Notes: generated by a model not told the origin, from the sequence alone. Positions 9,435-18,298 are shown, numbered from the stretch's first letter. The stretch is DNA of 55,423 nucleotides from Clostridia bacterium (GCA_017936925.1 JAGBEP010000020.1:1-55423); one strand, 5' to 3'. Translations and numbers: made by a program.

Positions 9435-10706
9435 ATGAATGAATCTCAACCATTAGCATATAGAATGAGACCAAAGTCATTAGAAGAATTTGTTGGTCAA
9501 GAACACATTATTGGAAAAGATAAACTATTATATAGAACAATAAAAGCAGATCGATTATCCAGTTTAATATTATGGGGACCTCCAGGATGCGGAAAAACAT
9601 CACTAGCAAAAGTAATTAGTGAAACTACAAAATATCAATTTAAAAAAATAAATGCTGTAACTTCAGGGGTATCAGACATAAAAAATGCAGTTCAGGAAGC
9701 AAGTAATCTTTTAATGAATCCAACAGGAAAATGCATATTATTTATAGATGAGATTCATAGATTCAATAAACTTCAACAAGATGCTTTACTTCCATATGTA
9801 GAAGATGGAACAGTTATTTTAATAGGAGCTACTACAGAAAATCCATATTTTGAGGTAAATAAAGCTTTAATATCAAGATCAATGGTAATAAAATTAGAAC
9901 CACTAAAAAAAGAAGATATTATAAAAGTAATAAAAAATGCACTAATCTCTAAAGAAGGATTAGGAAACTATAACGTAAAAATATCAGAAGACACAATAGA
10001 AAAGATTGCTGAAATATCTGGAGGAGATGTTAGAACCGCACTAAATGGCTTAGAAATTGCAGTACTTACTACAAAAATGAATTCAAAAGGAGAAATAGAA
10101 ATAACAGACGAAATAGCTGCACAAAGCTTCAATAAGAAAAAATCAATGTTCGACAAAAGTGGAGATAGCCACTATGACAACATTAGTGCAATGATAAAAT
10201 CTCTTAGAGGAAGTGATCCAGATGCAGCAATATTTTATTTAGCTAGAGCAATAGATGCTGGAGAAGATCCTATGTTTCTTGCAAGAAGATTAGTAATATC
10301 AGCATCCGAAGATGTAGGACTAGCTAATCCACAAGCATTAGTAATAGCAACATCTGCAATGCAAGCAGTATCTTATGTAGGAATGCCAGAAGGAAGAATT
10401 ATTTTAGCAGAAGCAGCTATATATATAGCAAAATCTAAAAAATCCAATGCATCTTATAATGCAATAAATAAAGCTTTAGCAGATGTATCTAGTAAAGATA
10501 CAGGTACGATTCCAATGCATATAAGAAATGCACCAGCAGAAGGAATGACCGAATTTGGATATGGACAAGGATATAAATATCCTCATGATTATCCAGGTCA
10601 TTATGTTGAGCAACAATATCTACCAGATAAAATGCTAGGAACAAAGTATTATATTCCAGACGAAAATATAACAGATAAAAAAATAACATCAGATCCAAAA
10701 AAATAA
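9435..10706 (+). CDS. rarA: Replication-associated recombination protein A (RarA/MgsA), AAA+ ATPase
   Basis: RarA is a clamp-loader-like AAA+ ATPase acting at stalled replication forks. The 423-residue product has Walker A GPPGCGKT at 48-55, Walker B ILFIDEIH at 101-108, a sensor region with [13 protein letters not shown], and the C-terminal tetramerisation part with [19 protein letters not shown] and [14 protein letters not shown]. Length is normal. It starts nine bases after ruvA stops, so the pair forms a fork and junction repair unit; RarA here takes the position that RuvB usually has. Confidence 0.95.
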   Translation: MNESQPLAYRMRPKSLEEFVGQEHIIGKDKLLYRTIKADRLSSLILWGPPGCGKTSLAKVISETTKYQFKKINAVTSGVSDIKNAVQEASNLLMNPTGKCILFIDEIHRFNKLQQDALLPYVEDGTVILIGATTENPYFEVNKALISRSMVIKLEPLKKEDIIKVIKNALISKEGLGNYNVKISEDTIEKIAEISGGDVRTALNGLEIAVLTTKMNSKGEIEITDEIAAQSFNKKKSMFDKSGDSHYDNISAMIKSLRGSDPDAAIFYLARAIDAGEDPMFLARRLVISASEDVGLANPQALVIATSAMQAVSYVGMPEGRIILAEAAIYIAKSKKSNASYNAINKALADVSSKDTGTIPMHIRNAPAEGMTEFGYGQGYKYPHDYPGHYVEQQYLPDKMLGTKYYIPDENITDKKITSDPKK

Positions 10707-10724
10707 AATATAAGGAGAAATAAA

Positions 10725-11066
10725 ATGATTCATCAAATGAAATTACAACCAAATCAATATTCATTCATGAAAGATGGTACAAAAAGAATTGAAATAAGAT
10801 TAAACGATGAAAAAAGAAAAAGAATAAAAATAGGAGATACAATAAAATTTTTCAAAGAGCCTGATTTAGAAGAAAGTTTCGAAACTAAAGTAGTAGAACT
10901 AAACCATTACAAGAACTTTGAAAAACTATTTGAAAACTACGATATTGATATATTAGCAGATAAATCAATAACTAAAGAAGAACTATTAAAAGAACTTGAA
11001 AAATTTTACACAAAAGAAAAACAAAAAGAATATGGTGTGCTAGGAATAAAAATTGAAAAAGTATAA
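10725..11066 (+). CDS. ASCH-domain protein
   Basis: A 113-residue protein with the ASCH beta-barrel pattern: a Lys/Glu signature TKRIEIRLNDEKRKRIKIGD at about 18-40 followed by DTIKFF and later YGVLGIKIEKV. ASCH domains are related to PUA folds and are thought to bind RNA or modified nucleotides, and some are amidohydrolases. ATG 10725 is preceded by AAGGAGA. It trails rarA by 18 bp and is followed by a strong terminator, so it ends the ruvA-rarA operon. Its substrate cannot be told from sequence. Confidence 0.8.
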   Translation: MIHQMKLQPNQYSFMKDGTKRIEIRLNDEKRKRIKIGDTIKFFKEPDLEESFETKVVELNHYKNFEKLFENYDIDILADKSITKEELLKELEKFYTKEKQKEYGVLGIKIEKV

Positions 11067-11070
11067 ATTA

Positions 11071-11134
11071 AAAATAAGTATAAAGTTTGAAGTAACTTAT
11101 TAAATATATTTCAAATTTTATACTTATTTTTTTA
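11071..11134 (+). terminator. Terminator of ruvA-rarA-ASCH operon
   Basis: Long hairpin between 11071-11091 and 11110-11130 (AAAATAAGTATAAAGTTTGAA with TTCAAATTTTATACTTATTTT), followed by T-residues. Confidence 0.8.
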
Positions 11135-11172
11135 TTAAAACTTAGTATTAAATATAAAAAATAAGGCAAAAT

Positions 11173-11523
11173 ATGAATATGAAAACAAGAATAACAGGAT
11201 TAATTACTGGAATAATAAGTGGATTATTTGGAGCAGGAGGAGGAATGATATTAGTTCCGGCATTTACATTTATTAATAAATTAGATGAAAAAGAAGCAAG
11301 AAGTACATCAATATTCTGCATGCTTCCAATAGTAGCGATAAGTTGTATAATATATGGAAAAAATAAATATCTTGACTGGAACATTGGAATAAAGTCAGCA
11401 ATTGGAGGAATAATAGGAGCCATAATAGGAAGCATTTTACTAAAAAAATTAGACAATCAAGTTTTAAAAATTTTATTTACAGTATTTTTGCTATTTGTAT
11501 CAATAAGAATGGTGATTAATTAA
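11173..11523 (+). CDS. TauE/SafE-family membrane protein, first half
   Basis: A 116-residue polytopic protein with about four membrane segments. The glycine-rich opening ITGLISGLFGAGGGMILVPA is the repeat signature of TauE/SafE (sulfite/sulfonate exporter-like) transporters. The family is usually about 250 residues with two such repeats; here each repeat is a separate gene. It overlaps the next gene by one base (TAATG), implying coupled synthesis of the two halves. An ATG at 11179 is an equally possible start. Substrate is unknown; export of sulfur compounds is the family-level guess only. Confidence 0.8.
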   Translation: MNMKTRITGLITGIISGLFGAGGGMILVPAFTFINKLDEKEARSTSIFCMLPIVAISCIIYGKNKYLDWNIGIKSAIGGIIGAIIGSILLKKLDNQVLKILFTVFLLFVSIRMVIN

Positions 11524-11909
11524 TGGAAATATTTTTTGGACTTATATCAGGAATTGTAACAAGTTTAGGAATGGGTGGAGGAACAATTTTAATATTATTG
11601 CTTACAATATTTTTAAATATTGATCAACATATATCACAAGCAACTAATCTTATATTTTTCATTCCAACATCATTAGTAGCCACATTAATTAACGTAAAGA
11701 ATAAAAAAATAAATTTTCAAATCTCGAAAAAAATCATAACATACGGAGTGATTGGAGCAATAATAGGAAGCTTTATTTCAGGAAAATTACCAAATCAAAA
11801 ACTTAAAAAAATATTTGGAATTTTTTTGTTCATTATAGCAATTTTTCAAATATATGAAATTTATACAACGCATAGAAAAAATAAAAAAACAAATACTAAA
11901 AATAAATAA
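11523..11909 (+). CDS. TauE/SafE-family membrane protein, second half
   Basis: A 128-residue polytopic protein repeating the TauE/SafE signature: FFGLISGIVTSLGMGGGTIL at the N terminus and GAIIGSFISGKLPNQKLKKIFG towards the end, as in the preceding gene (IGAIIGSILLKKLDNQVLKIL). It starts inside the stop codon of the first half. The two proteins probably form a heterodimer equivalent to one full-length transporter. The C terminus is a Lys-rich cytoplasmic tail. Confidence 0.8.
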   Translation: MEIFFGLISGIVTSLGMGGGTILILLLTIFLNIDQHISQATNLIFFIPTSLVATLINVKNKKINFQISKKIITYGVIGAIIGSFISGKLPNQKLKKIFGIFLFIIAIFQIYEIYTTHRKNKKTNTKNK

Positions 11910-11927
11910 AAATTGTAGGAGGTAAAA

Positions 11928-12068
11928 ATGAAGTTTATAAAAGGTGCACTTATGGGATCAATGGCAACTGCAACAGCCATGATGCTATATCAAGATATAA
12001 GTAAAAAAGAAAAAAGTAAAATAATGAAAAAAGGTAAACAACTAGCTAAAAAAGTAGGTGTATTATAA
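11928..12068 (+). CDS. 46-residue small protein with Lys-rich tail
   Basis: ATG 11928 is preceded by AGGAGG at 11918-11923. The product begins MKFIKGALMGSMATATAMML, a short Gly/Ala/Met hydrophobic helix, then a strongly basic tail (KKEKSKIMKKGKQLAKKVG). The pattern resembles small YtxH-like stress proteins but is far shorter, and I do not assign a family. It follows the TauE pair by 18 bp and is followed at once by a terminator, which supports its being a real gene. Confidence 0.7.
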   Translation: MKFIKGALMGSMATATAMMLYQDISKKEKSKIMKKGKQLAKKVGVL

Positions 12069-12103
12069 AAAATCCCCTTAAAACTTATAAGGGGATTTTT
12101 TTA
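12069..12103 (+). terminator. Terminator after small protein
   Basis: AATCCCCTTA / TAAGGGGATT hairpin followed by a T-run; the left arm begins three bases after the stop codon. Confidence 0.9.
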
Positions 12104-12166
12104 TAATAATAGAAAATTATTTTGCAAATACAGTATTTTTATGCAAAATGTTTTTACAAAGACGAG

Positions 12167-12616
12167 CTATTCTTCTTTTGAAGGAAATAAAGGCATGGAT
12201 TCATCGCAACAAGGCTTTTCTTGTTTATGACAAGGTTCTAATTTAGTACCTCTTAAACATCTTTTTTTTCTAACAGGACAATCCTCACAAACTTTAATAT
12301 GTTTTACTCTATCAACCCATATTTGTATTTCATAAGAAGCTTCAGGACAAAGTGGTCCAAATACAAATTCACCATTTTTATCTGAGAAAGTATGAGAAAC
12401 AGGTCTACGTTCATCTTCTCCATATTTCTTTATAACTTCAATTAATTTAATAACTGCATCTTGAATAACATCTCCATGCTCATCTTTTAAAACACCATAA
12501 ATTACGTTTCTATCATCATGAGGAACAACGATTTCGAGATCAAATTGTTTACCTTTTTCAATAAAACCATCAACTTTTACAACTGGAAATACATCTTTTT
12601 CTATATCCATATTCAT
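12167..12616 (-). CDS. Carboxypeptidase regulatory-like (beta-sandwich) protein with Cys-rich C terminus
   Basis: The 149-residue product has a transthyretin-like fold pattern: VIYGVLKDEHGDVIQDAVIKL, then HTFSDKNGEFVFGPLCPEAS and YEIQIWVDRV, as in CarboxypepD_reg domains. The C-terminal third is Cys-rich (CEDCPVRKKRC, CHKQEKPCC), probably metal-binding or cross-linking. It has no signal peptide. AAAGGATG precedes the start on the minus strand; ATG at 12610 is an alternative start with more normal spacing. It is a lone minus-strand gene. Such domains are common in spore-coat or surface contexts of Clostridia, but that role is inference. Confidence 0.75.
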   Translation of the reverse strand: MNMDIEKDVFPVVKVDGFIEKGKQFDLEIVVPHDDRNVIYGVLKDEHGDVIQDAVIKLIEVIKKYGEDERRPVSHTFSDKNGEFVFGPLCPEASYEIQIWVDRVKHIKVCEDCPVRKKRCLRGTKLEPCHKQEKPCCDESMPLFPSKEE

Positions 12617-12722
12617 CTCATCCTTTACATAAATTAGCTTTCGCTTAGTATATATTATGAAAATTAGGAAAAAATGTGAAAAAGAAGCATATAATTAAAT
12701 AAAAAGAAAGGGGAATATTGCC

Positions 12723-13205
12723 TTGCCTGTGATAGGAATAATTACAAACAATACTAATATAATAGAAATTGAAGAAAAACTGAAATCACATAAAATAAAA
12801 GAGAAAAATATAATTATCATAACAAAAGAAAACATCAGTAACATCAAAAATGTAAGATTTGATTTTATAATTATATACGAAGAATTAGAAGAAAATGAAA
12901 TAACAAAAAAAGTCTTAAAATCATGCAAATATATACTAATTAATAGTGACTACAAAAAGAATTTAAAATTAATAAGCGAAAACATGAATTCATATGTAAT
13001 AACATTTGGATTTAACAGTAAGGCAAGTATAAGTATAGTAAGCAATGAAAATGAAGAAATAATTCTAGATATACAAAGAGAAATAGAATTAGAAAATAAC
13101 AAAAAAATAGAATGTCAAGAAATAAAAATGCAAAATAATTTTGCAAAAAAGTACCTTTATGAAGAAATTTCAATGAAAATTTTAACAATTTTGCTAAAAA
13201 TATAA
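12723..13205 (+). CDS. Uncharacterised 160-residue protein, possibly Mur-ligase-like
   Basis: TTG start at 12723, behind GAAAGGGG. The N-terminal half looks like a small alpha/beta domain (MPVIGIITNNTN, FDFIIIYEELEE, CKYILINSDYKKN). The segment SYVITFGFNSKASISIVSNE recalls the strand-loop of Mur ligases where UDP-sugar-peptide substrates bind, but no Mur ATP-binding loop is present. It could be a shortened relative that lost catalysis. The SSB gene follows after its own promoter. Function unknown. Confidence 0.65.
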   Translation: MPVIGIITNNTNIIEIEEKLKSHKIKEKNIIIITKENISNIKNVRFDFIIIYEELEENEITKKVLKSCKYILINSDYKKNLKLISENMNSYVITFGFNSKASISIVSNENEEIILDIQREIELENNKKIECQEIKMQNNFAKKYLYEEISMKILTILLKI

Positions 13206-13215
13206 ACTTTTTATG

Positions 13216-13244
13216 TAGACAAAAATGGAAAAAGGTGCTATAAT
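13216..13244 (+). promoter_or_regulatory. Promoter of the SSB gene
   Basis: TAGACA at 13216-13221 and TATAAT at 13239-13244, 17-bp spacer, with GGTGC before the -10. A leader of about 70 nt follows before the GTG start. Confidence 0.75.
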
Positions 13245-13319
13245 GTAGATGTTTCTAAAGAATTTTAAAAAACAGACATAAATGAAAATACAGTAGATAA
13301 AAATAAGGAGGAAAAAAGA

Positions 13320-14009
13320 GTGGTTACAAATTTATTAGAAAATAACCATCTAGTATTAGTGGGAAAAGTTACAAGTGAAAAAACATATAGTCATGAGATA
13401 TATGGAGAAAAATTTTACATATTTGATTTAGAAGTACCTAGATTAAGCTCAGCAGTTGATGTTATTCCAATAACTGTATCAGAAAGATTATTAACAGGAC
13501 TAAATTTAGAAATAGGCAAAAAATTATCTGTTGAAGGTCAATTCAGATCTTACAATAGCTATCAAAATGAAAGAAATAAACTAATTTTAACAGTATTTGC
13601 CAAAGACATTGTTGAAATTAATGATGAAAGTATCGAAGAATCAGAAGAAAGCCAAGAAGAGAAAAAAGATGCAATAACAAACGAAGTTACTTTATCAGGG
13701 TATGTTTGTAAAAAACCGATTTATAGACAAACACCATTTGATAGAGAAATTGCAGATTTACTATTAGCAGTAAATAGAGCATATAATAAATCAGATTATA
13801 TACCTTGTATAGCTTGGGGAAGAAATGCAAGATTTTGCCAAAACATGGAAGTTGGAACTGAAGTAAAAATAGTAGGAAGAGTTCAAAGCAGAAAATATGA
13901 GAAAAAATTTGAAGACGGAACTTCAGAAACTAGAGTAGCATATGAAGTGTCAATTTCAAGTATGGAAATAGTAGAGAAAAAAGACGAAACTAACGAAGAT
14001 GTTGGTTAA
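13320..14009 (+). CDS. Single-stranded DNA-binding protein with two OB domains
   Basis: GTG start at 13320 after AAGGAGGA. The 229-residue product contains two SSB-like OB folds: residues about 8-100 (LVLVGKVTSEKTYSHEIYGE, FRSYNSYQN) and about 124-222 (VTLSGYVCKKPIYRQTPFDR, YIPCIAWGRNARF, VGTEVKIVGRVQSRKYEK). They are joined by an acidic linker. Canonical SSB has one OB fold and an acidic DDDIPF-like tip; this protein has no clear acidic tip. Duplication could let it act as a dimer instead of a tetramer. It may be an accessory SSB rather than the main replicative one. Confidence 0.85.
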   Translation: MVTNLLENNHLVLVGKVTSEKTYSHEIYGEKFYIFDLEVPRLSSAVDVIPITVSERLLTGLNLEIGKKLSVEGQFRSYNSYQNERNKLILTVFAKDIVEINDESIEESEESQEEKKDAITNEVTLSGYVCKKPIYRQTPFDREIADLLLAVNRAYNKSDYIPCIAWGRNARFCQNMEVGTEVKIVGRVQSRKYEKKFEDGTSETRVAYEVSISSMEIVEKKDETNEDVG

Positions 14010-14025
14010 TTTTAAAAATATAACA

Positions 14026-14060
14026 AAAATAAAAGTAGAGAAGTCTACTTTTATTTTTTT
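14026..14060 (+). terminator. Terminator of the SSB gene
   Basis: Perfect stem AAAATAAAAGTAGA / TCTACTTTTATTTT with a GAAG loop, followed by T-residues. Confidence 0.9.
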
Positions 14061-14150
14061 GTAAAATGTAGAATATATCATTTTTATCAGAAAATTAAAA
14101 ATTATATATACAGATTTAAAAAAGTTTTTTGATAAGAATACTATAACTAA

Positions 14151-14179
14151 TTGAATGTAATAAAAAATTTTGATATAAT
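14151..14179 (+). promoter_or_regulatory. Promoter of the EEP-GT-C-rluD-rluB run
   Basis: TTGAAT at 14151-14156 and TATAAT at 14174-14179 with a 17-bp spacer, 33 bp before the next start codon. Confidence 0.7.
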
Positions 14180-14212
14180 CCATATGTAAATAAATATAAA
14201 AGGTGGTTTTTT

Positions 14213-14947
14213 ATGATATTAAAAGCTATAACATTTAATATGTGCCATGGAGAAGGAATTGACAGAAAAATAGATGTTGAAAGACAAGCTAAATTTTTAA
14301 GAAAATACAAGCCAGATATAATTTTTTTACAAGAAATAGACATGTATACTCAAAGAGTGTATAGTGAAAACCAAATTTACACATTTTCAAAATACGTAGA
14401 ACTACCATATAGAACCATGGGAATAAATATCAAATATAAAAATGGTTATTATGGTGATGGAATTTTATCAAGATTTCCAATAGAATATTCCACTAATTAT
14501 TTAATGCCATTAGTAGATAAAAACAATGAACAGCGTGGAATTTTATGCAATAAAATATCTTTTGGAACAACAAAATTAAATTTATTTTCAGTTCACTATC
14601 CAACAAATTTTGAAGAAAGAAAATTAGGAACAGAAGAATTAGTCAATATAATCGAAAAAATAGATGAAAGTGAAATAATAATTGTAGGTGGAGATTTTAA
14701 CATAGGTGTAGAAAAAATAGGAAAACATAAATACAAATACGAGAAAAGTGATAAATATGTAGAATATGAAATGCTAAAAGAAATACTAAATAAAGTTAAT
14801 AATACTGAAGATACATGGTTTTCATCAACAGGTCAAGGCTGTATAGATACGATGTTCTATTCTAAAAATATTAAATTACTAAAACAAGAAACAATAAAAA
14901 CGAAGTATTCAGACCATAGTGCTGTGTATGCAGAATTTGAAGTTTGA
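14213..14947 (+). CDS. Endonuclease/exonuclease/phosphatase family protein
   Basis: A 244-residue member of the metal-dependent EEP superfamily (DNase I, sphingomyelinase and phosphoesterase relatives). Catalytic motifs are visible in order: TFNMCHGEG with the metal-binding Asn, DIIFLQEID with Glu, YGDGILSRFPI, IVGGDFNIG with the Asp-x-Asn pair, and YSDHSAVYAEF with the catalytic Asp-His. There is no signal peptide, so it should act in the cytoplasm. AGGTGG precedes ATG 14213. It leads an operon with a membrane protein and two pseudouridine synthases. Substrate class (nucleic acid or phospholipid) is not decidable here. Confidence 0.85.
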   Translation: MILKAITFNMCHGEGIDRKIDVERQAKFLRKYKPDIIFLQEIDMYTQRVYSENQIYTFSKYVELPYRTMGINIKYKNGYYGDGILSRFPIEYSTNYLMPLVDKNNEQRGILCNKISFGTTKLNLFSVHYPTNFEERKLGTEELVNIIEKIDESEIIIVGGDFNIGVEKIGKHKYKYEKSDKYVEYEMLKEILNKVNNTEDTWFSSTGQGCIDTMFYSKNIKLLKQETIKTKYSDHSAVYAEFEV

Positions 14948-14962
14948 GAATAAGGAGAGCAA

Positions 14963-16648
14963 ATGGAAGAACAGAAAAAAATAAATAGATATAAATTTCA
15001 TGTGATAGCAGCATTTTTAATCATTATATATTGCTTATCAATAGCGCCAAAAAGCTTACAAAATGATGCTTTTTACACAATAAAAGTTGGAGAGTATATA
15101 GCGCAAAATGGAATAGGAAATCTAAATTCAGATCCATTTTCATGGATAGAATTACCATATACATTTCCACACTGGCTATATGATTTATCTATGTATGGAA
15201 TACATTGTTTGGCAGGATGGACTGGAATATATGTATCAACAATAATACTAACATGTATATTAGGAATAAGTATATATTTTACATCAAACAAAATATCAAA
15301 AAATGCACCGGTATCAGCAATCATAACATTTATTGCAATGTATCTAATGAAACCATATATAACAGCAAGAGCACAATTAGTAACATTTTCACTCATGATA
15401 ATAACGATATATTTAATAGAAAAATTTCTCGAAAAAGCTAAAAAAAGATATGCAATAGCATTAATTGGAGTATCACTATTAATAGTAAATTTGCATATGG
15501 CAGTTTGGCCATTCTTCTTTGTTCTATTTTTACCATATATAGCAGAATATATTTTATCATTAGATATATTTACAATTGATTTAATAGTGAAACTTAAAAT
15601 ATGGCTAGTAAAAAAATATGTAAAAGAAAATAAAGAAGAAAAAATAAAAATATTAGAAGAGAAAATAAAAAATAATCAAAGAAATAGAAAGCAAGCAAGA
15701 GAAAATCCGTATAAAGTCAGAATTACTAGAAATGACAATATGAAAAAATTAATATTAGTAATGATAATATGTGGATTTATGGGAGTACTAACACCTACAG
15801 GAATAACTACACCATACACATATTTAGCTAAAACTATGGTAGGAAATACAGTAAAAGTAATTAATGAACATCTACCATTAGACCTAGCAAGTAATCAAGA
15901 TTTTGTAGCATTTTTTGTAGCATTTATAGTTGTACTTACATTTATAGATATAAAAATAGATTTCAAACACCTATGTTATTATTTAGGAATATTATATTTA
16001 GCTTTAAATTCAAGAAGACAAGTTTCAATATTTTTAATTATTTGTACACCAATACTTGCAAAATTAATAGCTGAAATATTTGAAAGATATGCACCAGAGT
16101 TGCAAGAAAAAACTATAAAATTTATCAATAATTTCTATGTGAAAGTCTGTATAACAACAGCTATAATAATTGTGGCAATTCAAGGTATAAAACAACGATT
16201 ATCTGAAAAATACTATTATGCAAATGATTATCCAGTATATGCAGTAGAATGGATAAAAGAAAACTTAGATTATAAGAACATAAAATTATTTAATGAATAT
16301 AACTATGGAAGCTATCTTCTATACAGTGGAATACCAGTTATAATAGATTCAAGAGCAGATTTATATTCACCAGAATTTAACGGAAAAAATGATATTTTTA
16401 TGGACGTCCAAAATGTAGCAACAGGAGAAGCAGATTATAAAGAAACATTTGAAGCTTATGGAGTAACTCATGTAATAACATATTCAGATTCTAGATTATG
16501 TAAAAAACTACAAGCAAGTGCTAAATATGAAAAAATATATCCTTTAACAGAAGAAGAAAAATCATTAGACAATAGATTTGTAATATATCAAAAAATAATT
16601 GAAGAACCTATAGAAACCAGTATAGAACTAATAGAAAGTAACAATTGA
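14963..16648 (+). CDS. Polytopic membrane protein, GT-C glycosyltransferase-like
   Basis: A 561-residue protein with roughly ten membrane helices and a charged cytoplasmic loop at about 215-255. After the first helix comes NDAFYTIKVGEYIAQNG and DPFSW, the conserved Asp-containing extracytoplasmic loop seen in GT-C fold (PMT/ArnT-like) membrane proteins. The C-terminal soluble part (WIKENLDYKNIKLFNEYNYG, then IIDSRADLYSPEF) matches a recurrent bacterial family of predicted transferases using polyprenyl-phosphate sugars. The activity is a family-level inference. It starts 15 bp after the EEP gene. Confidence 0.7.
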   Translation: MEEQKKINRYKFHVIAAFLIIIYCLSIAPKSLQNDAFYTIKVGEYIAQNGIGNLNSDPFSWIELPYTFPHWLYDLSMYGIHCLAGWTGIYVSTIILTCILGISIYFTSNKISKNAPVSAIITFIAMYLMKPYITARAQLVTFSLMIITIYLIEKFLEKAKKRYAIALIGVSLLIVNLHMAVWPFFFVLFLPYIAEYILSLDIFTIDLIVKLKIWLVKKYVKENKEEKIKILEEKIKNNQRNRKQARENPYKVRITRNDNMKKLILVMIICGFMGVLTPTGITTPYTYLAKTMVGNTVKVINEHLPLDLASNQDFVAFFVAFIVVLTFIDIKIDFKHLCYYLGILYLALNSRRQVSIFLIICTPILAKLIAEIFERYAPELQEKTIKFINNFYVKVCITTAIIIVAIQGIKQRLSEKYYYANDYPVYAVEWIKENLDYKNIKLFNEYNYGSYLLYSGIPVIIDSRADLYSPEFNGKNDIFMDVQNVATGEADYKETFEAYGVTHVITYSDSRLCKKLQASAKYEKIYPLTEEEKSLDNRFVIYQKIIEEPIETSIELIESNN

Positions 16649-16667
16649 TCAAGAAAGGATTATAGAA

Positions 16668-17579
16668 TTGAAAAAAGAATATCTATCACAAGAAGAAGGA
16701 ATAAGGTTAGATAAATATTTATCAAAAGTAGATGGCGAACTTTCAAGAGTAATGATACAAAAATTAATAGAAAATAAAAAAGTTTTTGTAAACAAAAAAA
16801 TAGAAAAAGCTTCTTATAAAGTTAAAATTAATGATACAATAGAAATGGAAATAGAAAAACCACAAGAAACCAAACTAAAACCAGAAGAAATTCCTTTAAA
16901 TGTTATATATGAAGACAATGACATCATAATAATAAATAAAGAAAAAGGAATGTGTGTGCATCCAGGAAATGGAAACCCAGATGGAACATTAGCAAATGCA
17001 ATAATGGCAAGATGTAAAGATTCTTTATCAGGGATAGGTGGACAAATAAGACCAGGAATTGTGCATAGAATTGACAAAGATACATCAGGAATAATAATTG
17101 TAGCTAAAAATGATAAATCACATATTAGTATAAGTAACCAAATAAAAGAACATTTAACAACTAAAACTTACATTGCATTAGTAAGAGGAATAGTAAGAGA
17201 AAATGAAGCAAGTATAGATATGCCAATTGGAAGAAGTAAAAAAGACAGAAAGAAAATGGCAGTAGATAAAGATGGAAAAAATGCAATAACACATTTCAAA
17301 GTATTAAAAAGATATTCAGATTGTACATTACTAGAAATAATAATAGAAACAGGAAGAACACATCAAATAAGAGTACATTTATCTCAAATAGGTTATCCTA
17401 TAATAGGTGATTATACTTATTCAAACGGAAAAAATAGATTTGGAATAGAAGGCCAAATGCTACACGCATATAAAATAAAATTTGTACATCCAACTACTAA
17501 AAAAGAAGTAGAATTTACAGCAGAGTTGCCTGAATATTTCAAAAAAATATTAGAAGAATTAGATAAAAAAGAGGAATAA
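16668..17579 (+). CDS. RluA-family 23S rRNA pseudouridine synthase (RluD-type)
   Basis: Isomerises uridine to pseudouridine in large-subunit rRNA. TTG start at 16668 after AAAGGA. The 303-residue protein has an N-terminal S4 RNA-binding domain (IRLDKYLSKV...SRVMIQKLIENKKVFVN) and the RluA catalytic core with HRIDKDTSGIIIVAKN containing the catalytic Asp, plus TGRTHQIRVHL. Length and order are those of RluD. It is followed after only two bases by rluB. In many Firmicutes lspA precedes this gene; here a GT-C-like protein does. Confidence 0.92.
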   Translation: MKKEYLSQEEGIRLDKYLSKVDGELSRVMIQKLIENKKVFVNKKIEKASYKVKINDTIEMEIEKPQETKLKPEEIPLNVIYEDNDIIIINKEKGMCVHPGNGNPDGTLANAIMARCKDSLSGIGGQIRPGIVHRIDKDTSGIIIVAKNDKSHISISNQIKEHLTTKTYIALVRGIVRENEASIDMPIGRSKKDRKKMAVDKDGKNAITHFKVLKRYSDCTLLEIIIETGRTHQIRVHLSQIGYPIIGDYTYSNGKNRFGIEGQMLHAYKIKFVHPTTKKEVEFTAELPEYFKKILEELDKKEE

Positions 17580-17581
17580 AA

Positions 17582-18298
17582 GTGGAAGAAAGATTGCAAA
17601 AATATTTAGCAAGTTGCGGAATTGCATCAAGAAGAAAATGTGAAGAATTAATCTTACAAGGCAAGGTTTCTGTAAATGGAAAAATTGTTACAGAACTAGG
17701 TACTAAAATAAATCCTAAAAATGATAAAATTGAGTACAATGGAAAAGAAGTAAAACAAATAGAAAATAAAATTTATATTTTATTAAATAAACCTATAGGA
17801 TATGTAACTACAGTAAAAGAACAATTTGGAAGAGATAAAATAACAGATTTAGTTAAAGTAAAAGAAAGACTAGTTCCAGTAGGAAGATTAGATATGTATA
17901 CATCTGGAGCAATAATATTAACAAATGATGGCGATTTTGTTTATAAGGTAACTCATCCCAAAAATGAAGTTACAAAAACATATACAGTAACATTAAAAGG
18001 ACAAGTATCAGAAGAAGAAATTGAAAAACTAAGAAAAGGTATTGCGCTAGATGATGGTTTTACAACTAGTCCCGCAAAAGTAAAAAAAATCATGGAAGAT
18101 ACAGAGAATAACAAAACAAGACTAGAAATTGTTATACACGAAGGAAAAAATAGAGAAGTAAGAAGAATGTGCGATGCAATAAACAAAAAAGTTTTAGCAC
18201 TTCATAGAAGCAAAATTGGAAATATCAATTTAGAGGGACTTACAATAGGAAAGTGGAGATATTTAAGAGAAAATGAAATAAATAGTCTTTTAAAATAA
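17582..18298 (+). CDS. rluB: RsuA/RluB-family 23S rRNA pseudouridine synthase
   Basis: Large-subunit pseudouridine synthase of the RsuA/RluB/E/F branch. GTG start at 17582, two bases after the stop of the RluD-type gene, so translation is coupled. The 238-residue product shows an S4 domain (ERLQKYLASCGIASRRKCEE), then catalytic GRLDMYTSGAIILTNDGDF and the C-terminal EGKNREVRRMCDAI motif typical of RluB. The pairing of two pseudouridine synthases suggests a small rRNA-maturation operon. Confidence 0.93.
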   Translation: MEERLQKYLASCGIASRRKCEELILQGKVSVNGKIVTELGTKINPKNDKIEYNGKEVKQIENKIYILLNKPIGYVTTVKEQFGRDKITDLVKVKERLVPVGRLDMYTSGAIILTNDGDFVYKVTHPKNEVTKTYTVTLKGQVSEEEIEKLRKGIALDDGFTTSPAKVKKIMEDTENNKTRLEIVIHEGKNREVRRMCDAINKKVLALHRSKIGNINLEGLTIGKWRYLRENEINSLLK

